Source of the DNA: Dryomyza anilis
Taxonomy: Eukaryota > Arthropoda > Insecta > Diptera > Dryomyzidae
Assembly (NCBI GenBank): GCA_951804985.1
Contig: OX638133.1
Coordinates: forward strand, 25,946,963 to 26,010,962
Direction: 5' to 3'
Length of the DNA: 64,000 bases
Below the pieces are notes generated by a model, which was not told the DNA's origin, ran no database searches, and saw nothing but the letters and a program-made list of their open reading frames with translations. Both the position numbers and the translations under genes were made by a program. Below, one piece after another: positions 24,507-33,075 of this stretch (the stretch's first letter is position 1; each line of letters opens with the position of its first letter).

Positions 24507-25269
24507 CTAACATTTCTCTGGCAGCACACACTCATCCTTCGCATTTAGAATATAGCCCTCTTTACACTGACAGCCAATGAAGCACTGCTGTGTGCAAAAA
24601 TCCGCCTGAGGCGTGTTGCAACGCGGCTGGCAGACCGAGCCACAACGGACACGCACCATAGCCTTTGGACAAGCTGAAAATAGAATGAAAGGTTTTTTAA
24701 AAAATCAAATTTAAAATAATATTTTCATCTTTTTGGTAATAAAAAAAATTTAAATAAAAATATTATTATAAATATACCAAAGAATAGAAATTTGTTGCGC
24801 CAACCAACTTATTCGATTCTTTAAACCGCTAAGTCGGATTTCTCAATCGCATATTCGGCACTCTCAATCGCTTAGTCGGTTCTCCCATGCGCTATGTCGA
24901 TTCTCTCAACCGCTTAGTCAGTTATCTAAACCGTTTACACGGTTTTTATGGTAAAAACTAAAAGTTTGGTCTACAACCAATTTCAAACAGTTTTAGAACT
25001 ATTTGAAATTTAGCCTAATATTTCAAGCATCAACCAAATATAGCTTTCCATCTACAAAAATACTTTTTAATCTTATAAAGTTGGTTGTTACAACTAACTT
25101 TTTCATTATCTAACCTCATCCAAAAAGAGGTTTTTTTCTGTGTGTATAAATAAAACTTACGTTCATCCGCCAAATTAATCAGACCAGCCTCGGTGGGCAA
25201 CAGCATAGTGCCCAGTACTAAAAGCAAAGCCAGACAGGGCCAAAACATGCGAGAGCTGCTCGAAGACAT
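24507..25269 (-). CDS. Secreted TIL-domain serine protease inhibitor A2
   Basis: Tandem duplicate of A1, also 91 aa and predicted to be secreted. Exon 1 is 25269-25161, exon 2 is 24673-24507. The 487-bp intron is GTAAGT...CAG, phase 1, at the same site as in A1. Residues 1-28 are the signal peptide and the ten cysteines sit at the same positions. It differs from A1 at seven residues: H7R and V14A in the signal, then E40K, A46R, E65Q, T81A and N90K. The mature changes remove acidic or add basic residues, so A2 is clearly more basic. Position 65, the expected P1, is Gln (CTQQC), unusual for a serine protease inhibitor. The intron is longer because it contains dispersed repeat DNA (about 24780-25147). 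An open frame read straight through the donor (25030-25269) is not the product. Confidence 0.9.
24780..25147. repeat. Repeat insertion in the intron of A2
   Basis: The A1 intron lacks this stretch. Near 24835-24930 CGCTTAGTCGG-like words repeat four to five times. Its right end (25080-25147: GGTTGTTACAACTAACTTTT ... TTTTTTTCTGTGTGTA) matches the family 4 repeat at 3640-3735. I infer a non-autonomous transposon inserted after the A1/A2 duplication. Confidence 0.6.
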
Positions 25270-25322
25270 TTTGCGTACGATGTTAAATATGAAACTGGAA
25301 TAAAATACGTGAAATTCTACAG

Positions 25323-25330
25323 CTTTTATA
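25323..25330 (-). promoter_or_regulatory. TATA box of gene A2
   Basis: TATAAAAG on the minus strand, 54 bases before the ATG, in the same context as in A1. Confidence 0.7.
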
Positions 25331-25484
25331 GTAAAAACTATACATTTTGTTGGTGTTAATATTTAAAATCATGTGAAATATGTAAACGAAATAGTGAATT
25401 GAATAAGTATTCAATAAAAAGAATACCTAGAAATTCTTTTTTTAATATGAGTCTGCGAATAACTTATGTTTTGTTAAAACTTGT

Positions 25485-25625
25485 CTTAAATCGTGAGAAG
25501 TTCTTGATGACGTCAGACAAAACTGGTTGGGCAAATAGCAAAACTAGCAACATTTTATTTTAATATTGTTTTATTTTTTGCTTTTTATTTAACCCTTTCA
25601 CTACCATAGCACATTTTAATATATT
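25485..25625 (-). promoter_or_regulatory. Upstream block of A2 shared with A1
   Basis: Counterpart of 23740-23900. It includes TTGATGACGTCAGACAAAAC, a full palindromic TGACGTCA (CRE-type) where A1 reads TGACGTGA. Role inferred from conservation between the duplicates only. Confidence 0.5.
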
Positions 25626-25679
25626 ATTAAATTATACAATGAAAGGCTAACGAGTTCGTTAATACTGTTAATAGATTTC

Positions 25680-26010
25680 TAAAATGCTTCTTAAATGTTT
25701 CGTACATGTCTCGTACATGTTTCTTAAATGTTTTATAACTGTTTCCCAAATGTTTCAGAAATATTTCTTAAATTTTTCTTAAATGTTTTGTAAATATTTC
25801 TTAAATGTTTCCTAAATGTTTAATAGATATTTCTAAAATTCTTCTTAAATATTTTGTAAGTGTTTCTTAAATATTTCATAAATATTTCTTAAATGTTTCG
25901 TAAATGTGTCTTAAATATTGCTTAAATGTATCTTAAGTGTTTCATAAATATTTCTTAAATTCTACTTAAATATTAAGTAATGTTTCTTCAATGTTTCTAA
26001 AATGTTTCCA
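25680..26010. repeat. GTTTC minisatellite upstream of A2
   Basis: About 330 bp of imperfect 11-12 bp units, mostly TGTTTCTTAAA with some TGTTTCGTACA. Longer and more diverged than the array upstream of A1. Confidence 0.8.
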
Positions 26011-26417
26011 AAATGTACTCTGATTATAAAGTTGTTGTTCCAACCAATCAACGTATTCGGTTCTCTTAACTGTTAAAACGATTCTTATTGACAAAAAAGA
26101 GTTGTATTTTTGACTACAACTAAGATATAACATTTTTAGAGCAATTTTGTGTGTATATAAGATATTATTAAGAATACTTACAAACGGATGTCCAAAGTGT
26201 AACCTCTTTATGTTTTACTTCAGCGTATACAAATATATAAAACTCAAAATAATACATTTTACAATACATGTATTTAGAAAAAATTTAATATATTTTAAAA
26301 TTCAAATTTTATACTTTCCTTTAGTAAGAGAAAAAAGTTTTTAATCAAAACGTAAAAATATGTTTACAAGAATCATTTATAAATCAGGCACGTGTCATCA
26401 ATAGTTGAATTGGTCGT
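26011..26417. other. Spacer between A2 and B1
   Basis: It contains the second copy of the segment seen at 24200-24330 and then AT-rich sequence. The 65-codon frame at 26147-26344 has no recognisable features. No gene. Confidence 0.5.
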
Positions 26418-26723
26418 TTAACATGCCGATGGTGGGACACATTGGCCGGCATTGTTGAGCACAAAGCCAGGTTTACACTGACATCCGACGATGCACTGAA
26501 AGGTGCAGGCCCGAGGTGGAGGACTATTACATCTGGGGGGACAAGCGCTGCCGCAGTTGTTGAAGACTTCATTAGGACCACACTCTACAAAAAGAAACAT
26601 TAAATTCTTCACAAATTCAAAACACTACAACAAAAAAAACATACCTTGTGCCAGTGTTTGATCCATCAACAACATTAGACCTGCGATGAGCAGCACCAAT
26701 TTGATATCTCGTCTCAAATGCAT
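26418..26723 (-). CDS. Secreted TIL-domain serine protease inhibitor B1
   Basis: Predicted secreted protease inhibitor of 81 aa. Exon 1 is 26723-26645, exon 2 is 26584-26418. The 60-bp intron is GTATGT...TAG, phase 1. Residues 1-25 form a signal peptide (basic MHLRRD, hydrophobic core, cut expected after TLA). The mature chain begins QECGPNEVF, the typical start of insect TIL inhibitors. Cysteines lie at 28, 37, 41, 45, 53, 57, 61, 63, 75 and 81. Expected P1 is Phe55 (CTFQC), which by family knowledge favours chymotrypsin-like targets such as digestive or immune-cascade proteases. The start is supported by the signal peptide and by conservation of the MHLRRD region in B3. Nearest paralog is B2. 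Confidence 0.92.
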
Positions 26724-26760
26724 TCTAACAAACTGAATACTAAAAGTGCACAACTTTGTA

Positions 26761-26767
26761 ATTTATA
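26761..26767 (-). promoter_or_regulatory. TATA box of gene B1
   Basis: TATAAAT on the minus strand, 38 bases before the ATG. The same box lies before B2, with TATAAAC before B3. The implied 5' UTR is very short. Confidence 0.65.
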
Positions 26768-26799
26768 CTCGCAATTTTAATTATTTACTTAATCTAAGC

Positions 26800-27030
26800 A
26801 AATACATGCTAAAAATAACGAGGGAAATTACATTTTATCTATGCCGAATGTATCGCAAAAATGCTAAATTTATTCACAATTATTTTCAAACATCATAAAA
26901 TAAATCGTAATGACTTGCTTTATCGCGAAAGTAATTAAAATAATGAAATCTTACTGAAATTACTGTGGGGTATTCAAAAAATAAAATATACAAAACTCAA
27001 CTAGGGTAAATAGAATCTGGAGTTGACGGT
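26800..27030 (-). promoter_or_regulatory. Conserved upstream block of the B genes
   Basis: Long identities with 28100-28325 (B2) and partial identity upstream of B3 (29090-29230 and 29637-29720). Common plus-strand words are TTTTATCTATGCCGAATGTA, TCGCGAAAGTAATT and AATGAAATCTTACTGAAATT. The minus reading of TTATCTA is AGATAA, a GATA-factor-type site. Function is inferred only from conservation. Confidence 0.5.
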
Positions 27031-27400
27031 AATTAAGTATACTTACACTCAGTAAAAAAACATGGTAAATTAATAGTATTTCAATAGAAATACAATAATT
27101 TATACCACTTAAATGTTGGTCAATAGGATGTGTCCCATTAGTTCAGTAATATTGAAACTGTTAATACAACATGTTGGTGATTCATAAATTGTATAATTTA
27201 TACCATAAATTGTACAATGTATTAATTACAATAAGCAAAACCTATGAAAAGTTAATGATACGTATTATTAATTTTATGATATAGTCGTATTACATTTTCC
27301 TAGTATTTTATTAAAACTAAAATAGATTTTAGTTATTTTATTGTATAATTTATTTTATTTAAATGTCGAAATTGAAATTCACTTTTAAAAAATGGATTTC
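27031..27400. other. Spacer between B1 and B2, AT-rich
   Basis: No gene. The segment at about 27322-27397 (GATTTTAGTTATTTTATTGT, TTTATTTAAATG) is repeated at 27531-27604, flanking the minisatellite. Confidence 0.5.
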
Positions 27401-27604
27401 TAAAATGCTTCTTAAATATTACGTACATGTTACGTAAATGTTTCGTACATGTTTCGTAAATGTTTCGTACATGTTTCGTAAAGGTTTTATAATCTTTTTT
27501 AAATGTTTCTTAAATTTTTCTTAAAAATGGAAAATGGATTTTAGTTATTTTATTGTATAATTTATTTTATTTAAATGCCCAAATTGAAATTAACTTTTAA
27601 AAAA
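27322..27604. repeat. Direct repeat flanking a GTTTC array
   Basis: Two copies of about 75 bp (27322-27397 and 27531-27604) flank about 120 bp of 11-12 bp GTTTC units (27400-27520), which suggests a local duplication that carried the array between them. Confidence 0.65.
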
Positions 27605-27716
27605 TCCAGACACATGAAATACTATCAAATTAATTAGAAAACTTTTGATTTAAAAAAAAGAAAAAAAGAATCATTCATAAATCAAGCACAATGTCGTCAA
27701 TAGTAAAATATGTCGT

Positions 27717-28034
27717 TTAACATTGCGATGGTAGGACACATTGGCCGGAATTGTTGAGCACATAGCCAGGTGCACACTGACATCCGTAGATGCATTCCAA
27801 GGTGCAAGTCTCAATCGGAGGACTACTGCAACTGGGGGGACATTCGCTGCCGCAGTAGTAGAACACTTCATTAGGACCACACTCTGACTGACAAAAGAAA
27901 TATTACATATTTCACATATTCATTACACTTAAACAAAAAAAAAAGCACGTACCATGATATGCCAGTGTTTGATCCATTAGCAAAATTAGACATGCGATGA
28001 GCAGCATCAAATTGATATCTCATCTCAAATGCAT
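27717..28034 (-). CDS. TIL-domain inhibitor B2, start region altered by a nonsense codon
   Basis: Paralog of B1. Exon 1 is 28034-27953, exon 2 is 27883-27717. The 69-bp intron is GTACGT...CAG, phase 1. The ancestral ATG (28034) is followed at codon 5 by TGA where B1 and B3 have CGA. An in-frame ATG at 28007-28005 still gives 73 aa whose first 16 residues ([16 protein letters not shown]) are a plausible short signal peptide. From that Met the cysteines lie at 20, 29, 33, 37, 45, 49, 53, 55, 67 and 73, all intact. Expected P1 is Leu47 (CTLEC), which favours chymotrypsin- or elastase-like targets. With TATA box, splice sites and domain intact, I favour a working gene using the later Met over a dead pseudogene. 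The old ATG would act as a four-codon upstream ORF. A base-calling error is also possible. Confidence 0.75.
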
Positions 28035-28071
28035 TCTAACAAACTAAATTCTAAATGTGCACAACTTTGTA

Positions 28072-28078
28072 ATTTATA
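28072..28078 (-). promoter_or_regulatory. TATA box of gene B2
   Basis: TATAAAT on the minus strand, 38 bases before the ancestral ATG, as in B1. Its preservation argues that B2 may still be transcribed. Confidence 0.65.
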
Positions 28079-28099
28079 CTGGAAAATTTAATTATTTAC

Positions 28100-28325
28100 T
28101 TAATCTAAGCAAAATCATGCTAAAAATAGCAAAGGAAATTAATTTTTATCTATGCCGAATGTATCACAAAAATGCTAAATTAATTTAGAAATATTTTTAA
28201 AATCATAAAATAAATCATAATGACTAGCCTTAACGCGAAAGTAATTTAAAATAATGAAATCTTACTGAAATTACTGGGGGTTTTCTAAAACTAAAATATA
28301 CAAAACTCAACTGGGGTTAATCGAA
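28100..28325 (-). promoter_or_regulatory. Conserved upstream block of B2
   Basis: Counterpart of 26800-27030, with TTTTATCTATGCCGAATGTA and TTAACGCGAAAGTAATTT. It ends at a family 1 MITE inserted at 28330, where B1 has uninterrupted sequence. Confidence 0.5.
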
Positions 28326-28329
28326 TCTA

Positions 28330-28552
28330 CACCCAGAAAAAAAAATTCCCTGAAATCCCATTAAAATTGGTCAATAGTACAATTATTGATTTAATAGTAT
28401 ACACAAAATAAATCTTTTCATATAAACTCAATGACAATGTCATGGTTTCTTCAAGTATTTAATGGTATTTTCCGTTTAAAATAATAATTTATCCTATTGA
28501 CTATGTTTAATAGTAAAAAAACTATTATTTATATAGTATTTTTTTCTGGGTG
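28330..28552. mobile_element. Family 1 MITE, copy 3, upstream of B2
   Basis: Inverted relative to copies 1, 2 and 6 (starts CACCCAGAAAAAAAAATTCC, ends TTTTTTCTGGGTG). Left flank is AATCTA, right flank TGGAGGTGACG. B1 has AATCTGGAGTTGACG with no insert, so the insertion is later than the split of B1 and B2, and the target duplication is about 2 bp (TA/TG). Confidence 0.88.
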
Positions 28553-28713
28553 TGGAGGTGACGATAATTAATGATTATTTCACATTAAGAAAAATTTAAT
28601 ATATATTTAAATTCAAAATTTATACTTTCCTTTATTAAAAGAAAATAAATTACCTATTAGAACGGACACATATTTTTACGAGAATCATTAATAAATGTCA
28701 TCAATAGTAAAAT

Positions 28714-29018
28714 TTATTGTTTACATTCCGGTAGTCGGACACATTCGCCGGCATCGTTGAGAGAAAACTGAGGTAGACACTCACATCCTTTGACGCACTG
28801 CTTGGGGCATTGTACATCCGGTTGATTGCACCTGCTGGGACAGGCGCTGCCGCAACGTCTGAAGATCGCATTAGGACCACACTCTACAAAACTAAAAATT
28901 TAATTTTTCACAAATTCAACATATTTTAAAAAAACGTACCTTCTGCCAGTGTTAGATCCATCAACAACATTAAACCTACTAAGAGCAGCACCAAATTGAT
29001 ATCTCGTCTGAAATTCAT
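28714..29018 (-). CDS. Secreted TIL-domain serine protease inhibitor B3
   Basis: Most diverged of the B genes, 82 aa and predicted to be secreted. Exon 1 is 29018-28940, exon 2 is 28883-28714 (170 nt). The 56-bp intron is GTACGT...TAG, phase 1. Residues 1-25 are the signal peptide (MNFRRDINL start, cut expected after TLA). Cysteines lie at 28, 37, 41, 45, 52, 56, 60, 62, 74 and 80. The loop between the fourth and fifth cysteines is one residue shorter than in B1, and two residues (KQ) follow the last cysteine. Expected P1 is Lys54 (CPKQC), pointing to trypsin-like targets. The core reads GCEC where the others have GCQC. Its upstream block is split by a MITE at 29232. Confidence 0.9.
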
Positions 29019-29055
29019 TCTAACAAACTAAATTCTAAATGTGCAAAATGCTATT

Positions 29056-29062
29056 GTTTATA
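29056..29062 (-). promoter_or_regulatory. TATA box of gene B3
   Basis: TATAAAC on the minus strand, 38 bases before the ATG, the same spacing as in B1 and B2. Confidence 0.6.
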
Positions 29063-29231
29063 CTCGAAAATTTTATTATTTACTAAATTTAATTGTTATG
29101 CTGAAAATAGCGCGGAAAATTAATTTTCATCTGTGTCGAAAGTAATGCCAAATTATTTGCAGTTATTTTTAATTTCATAAAACAAATCGTATGGTGGACA
29201 CGCTCGTGATTTGATTTATTGTTTGACCTTA

Positions 29232-29635
29232 CACAAAAAAAAAATTCTACCAACAACCAGTATTCATCATATTGATGAATTCTTTCATTGAATTAAAATC
29301 GTATTTTTTAAATGTTTTTCAATTTCAATATTTTTTTTAACATTAAATTTCAAACTAAAATTTGTCGCTATTTACACATTTATGTATTTTTAATTCTTAT
29401 ATGAGTTATAATATTTAATTACTAATTATACATTATATTGATGAATTTTGTACATCAAACCATATTTATTTAAATATCATAAATCTTATCAGAATTATAA
29501 ATACATAAATGTATAAATTGAGACAAATTTTAGATTGAATAAAAAATATTGAAAATGAAAATATGATTTTAGTTCAATGAATAAAATCATCAATATGATG
29601 AATATTGGTTGTTGGCAGAATTTTTTCGTTGTGTG
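29232..29635. mobile_element. Family 3 MITE (404 bp) upstream of B3
   Basis: Long terminal inverted repeats: the left begins CACAAAAAAAAAATTCTACC and the right, read in reverse, CACAACGAAAAAATTCTGCC. Complementarity continues for at least 75 bp (CAACAACCARTATTCATCAT). It is flanked by TA on each side. B1 and B2 show the empty site (GACTAGCCTTAACGCGAA in B2 against GACCTTA...TAGCTTCACCGCGAA here), which confirms insertion and TA duplication. No ORF; Tc1/mariner-type, non-autonomous. The open frame on minus at 29574-29774 crosses its edge and is not a gene. Confidence 0.88.
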
Positions 29636-29636
29636 T

Positions 29637-30210
29637 AGCTTCACCGCGAACGTAATTAAAACAATAAAGTCTCACTAAACGGGATTTTTTTGTTATTTTG
29701 TTTGGGGGTTTCCTAAAAATAAAATTTACAAAACTCTTAAATAATAAAAATAAAAAAATAAACACACGCGGCATTATTTGTTGTTACCGCCGTGTTTGGT
29801 CATCGGTGCCGACTCTGTGATCAGCAAATATTTGGCAAGGTGTGATTTTTGGATTCGTTGGATTTATTGCGCTTTTTTTTGTGACTCGTACAGCCCATTA
29901 ATGCCGTACGGCGGCATGCACAACGAAATCCGTTAATTAGCGGTAAAATACTTACGAAAATGCACACAGATGGCCGCACTGCGCGGCAGGCATGCAGGGT
30001 TTCCGATGACGGTTATTGCAAAAAGTTGAATTAAGTTAACTAGGTAAGCAATACGCGAAAAATTAATTTATTTATTTTAAAACTCTCAAAAGTTCATAAG
30101 CTAAAATTTTGAGTATTCTAAAATAAATACCATCTTTAATTGGAATATATATTCTGGAATATATATGAAATTCGATAATATCATAATTAAAGAATACTGA
30201 AATTCTATTT
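29637..30210. other. Remainder of the B3 upstream block, then a GC-richer patch
   Basis: 29637-29720 continues the conserved B-gene upstream block. 29770-30020 is less AT-rich (CCGTACGGCGGCATGCACAA, GCCGCACTGCGCGGCAGGCA), unique and without a gene-like frame. Confidence 0.45.
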
Positions 30211-30900
30211 TATTCAATTCTATTCAATTCTATTTAATTCTATTCAATTCTATTCAATTCTATTCAATTCTATTCAATTCTATTCAATTCTATTCAATTC
30301 TATTCAATTCTATTCAATTCTATTCAATTCTATTCAATTCTATTCAATTCTATTCAATTCTATTCAATTCTATTCAATTCTATTCAATTCTATTCAATTC
30401 TATTCAATTCTATTCAATTCTATTCAATTCTATTCAATTCTATTCAATTCTATTCAATTCTATTCAATTCTATTCAATTCTATTCAATTCTATTCAATTC
30501 TATTCAATTCTATTCAATTCTATTCAATTCTATTCAATTCTATTCAATTCTATTCAATTCTATTCAATTCTATTCAATTCTATTCAATTCTATTCAATTC
30601 TATTCAATTCTATTCAATTCTATTCAATTCTATTCAATTCTATTCAATTCTATTCAATTCTATTCAATTCTATTCAATTCTATTCAATTCTATTCAATTC
30701 TATTCAATTCTATTCAATTCTATTAAATTCTATTCAATTCTATTCAATTCTATTCAATTCTATTCAATTCTATTCAATTCTATTCAATTCTATTCAATTC
30801 TATTCAATTCTATTCAATTCTATTCAATTCTATTCAATTCTATTCAATTCTATTCAATTCTATTCAATTCTATTCAATTCTATTCAATTCTATTCAATTC
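30211..30900. repeat. Near-perfect 10-bp satellite (TATTCAATTC), 69 units
   Basis: The decamer repeats 69 times in phase over 690 bp with only two substitutions (30231-30240 TATTTAATTC, 30721-30730 TATTAAATTC). Such homogeneity implies very recent expansion. An assembler may have collapsed or set the length arbitrarily. Confidence 0.97.
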
Positions 30901-32440
30901 AGAAATGTGTCTAAAATGTAACTGAAATTCAACTTTCTATCATATCGTATAAGTCACGAACTCAATTATCAAATACTTGAGGACTAATCGAGCAACTTTT
31001 ACTTAATACTGAATAATACATACAATATATGTGAAATTTAAATTATTCTGCATTTTATAGTACTTCAAATTTGAGTTTTTGACCGAAGATATCCGCATGT
31101 ACCTATCGTATACGATATATCATAAGAAATACAACTAAAATAACAAATGCCAAAATTTCGAAAAATTATATATTATCATTAGATTTCAACAGTATGTTAA
31201 AAGGTATAAAAAAAAAGTTATCAATCAGATTTTGACACGATTTAAATGCGTAAAATACAAGAGATATATAAAACTAAAAAAAACTGAACTTGAACTTGAC
31301 TCGATTTAACACTCATAAAAATAGATAAAACAAAAACCGAAAAAATGTATCTATTTTTACTCGAACTACAACAACAGCACAAATAGGCCCTATACAGCTA
31401 AAATGCTAAGACCATAACTAGTTTGAACTATAGCGCATAAATAACACTTTTGGCCGAAAACAAACAAAAGATTGTCGGCTCGAACAAAGTGCGGACTGTT
31501 AACGCACATAAATAAAACAGTTAATGCGTTAAAACGACGCGTGTGATATACCGTGACACAATATTTAAACGACCAGAAACGCATGAGTAACGTGCTTCCG
31601 TGCTGCGCGTTAACAAGTGTTGGGGCGGAAGCTGTCTGCGCACGCTTCTAAAACCCGCACACAGACTGAAATGTTTTAAAGCGGCTTTTCGAATAGCTCT
31701 GCTTGACATATAAGGTTTTAAAGTTACCTCAAAGTCAGTTGTAACCTTTTTGTTTAAATGTTTAAGTTGTACATTTGAATTTTATTTGATTTCACGCACT
31801 CATTCGTTCATATTTTTTCGTGTTTATTCGTTATTCGTTATTCATATGCGTAGCAGTTTATGTTAATTTTTTCAGTTTACGATCTACAGAGCCGTTTAGC
31901 GGCTTGTTAAGCCGATTTATATTAACGGCAAACTAAATAAAGAATCTTTATGTAAATTTTAGAAGATTTTAAATTATTTGATGTTTGAATTTAATACTTT
32001 TAGAAAGTTTATCAAAAATTTTAATTATTCGATTTATTGAATTTTTTCATAATTTATCATTTTATTCGCTTTAAATTGAGTCTTTAATTTTCGAAGTAAT
32101 TTATAAAATTTGCATAATTTAAAGTTCTTTTATATTTTCAGCATCAAAAACCGCATATTTCACGTTAAATACTATGAGTTTTTTTTTTCTTAAACAGTGC
32201 TTTTAATAATCGTTAATTTCATGTAATTAATTACAAAAAAAAAAAAAAACAAAATCTGGAAAACCCCATAATGACTCACAAGAAATTTTCCTTAAAACAG
32301 CCTTTGAATCATTATGATTAATCCATATTACATTTGTATAATGAGCAAGAATTAAAGTTGGGAAACGCAACAAAAATTGTACATTCCAGTAATAAAATAT
32401 ATAAAATTTTATTTAGCTAATTCAACATTGTCTGCTAAGT
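30901..32440. other. Noncoding DNA, no gene recognised
   Basis: AT-rich apart from about 31340-31720, which is less AT-rich (GCGTTAACAAGTGTTGGGGC, TGTCTGCGCACGCTTCT). Two overlapping minus-strand frames there (31390-31709) have no known motif, and I cannot tell a first exon from unique intergenic DNA. Confidence 0.4.
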
Positions 32441-33075
32441 TTTATTTATGTTGTCTTCTCTTTTGTCATCTAAGTTTTATTTTGAGTTATCGTCTAAGTT
32501 CTCTTCTATATTAACTTTAAAGATGTCTACTACGATATCTATTATCGTCTAATTTTTCTTCTACATTATCTCTTCTACATTATCTCTTCTACATTATCTC
32601 TTTTACATTATCTCTTCTACATTATCTCTTCTACATTATCTCTTCTACATTATCTCTTCTACATTATCTCTTCTACATTATCTCTTCTACATTACCTTTA
32701 AAGATGTCTACTACGATATCTATTATCGTCTAATTTCTCTTCTACATTATCTCTTCTACATTACCTTTAAAGATGTCTACTACGATATCTATTATGGTCT
32801 AATTTCTCTTCTATATTATTTCTTCTACATTATCTTTAAAGATGTCTCCTACGATATCTACAAGCTTTTCTTTTTTTATATTATCGTCTAAGTTCTCTTC
32901 TACATTATCACTTCTACATTATCTTTAAAGATGTCTACTGCGATATCTATTATCGTCTAATTTCTCTTCTACATTATCTTTAAAGATGTCTACTACGATA
33001 TCTATTATCGTCTGAGTTCTCTTCAACATTATCTCTTCTACATTATCTTTAAAGATGTCTACTACGATAACTACA
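32440..33075 (+). repeat. Nested tandem repeat: CTTCTACATTATCT in a longer unit
   Basis: A 14-bp unit (CTCTTCTACATTAT) repeats about ten times at 32560-32695. It lies within a larger unit of about 65-120 bp marked by TTTAAAGATGTCTACTACGA and TATCTATTATCGTCTAATTT, which recurs at about 32518, 32696, 32766, 32836, 32926, 32983 and 33048. Confidence 0.85.

Noticed and set aside
25030..25269. 79-codon frame covering exon 1 of A2 and intron
   Set aside because: It runs through a consensus donor (GTAAGT at 25160-25155), and the paralog shows the true splice.
26384..26581. 65-codon minus frame overlapping B1
   Set aside because: A shifted-frame shadow of exon 2 of B1. The similar frame at 27671-27880 is the shadow of B2.
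26800..27030. NF-kappaB-type immune sites upstream of the inhibitors
   Set aside because: I looked for GGGRNNYYCC-like words in the conserved blocks and found none convincing; only a GATA-type word is conserved.
30211..30900. CRISPR-like regular repeat
   Set aside because: There are no spacers; it is a simple 10-bp head-to-tail satellite in an animal genome.
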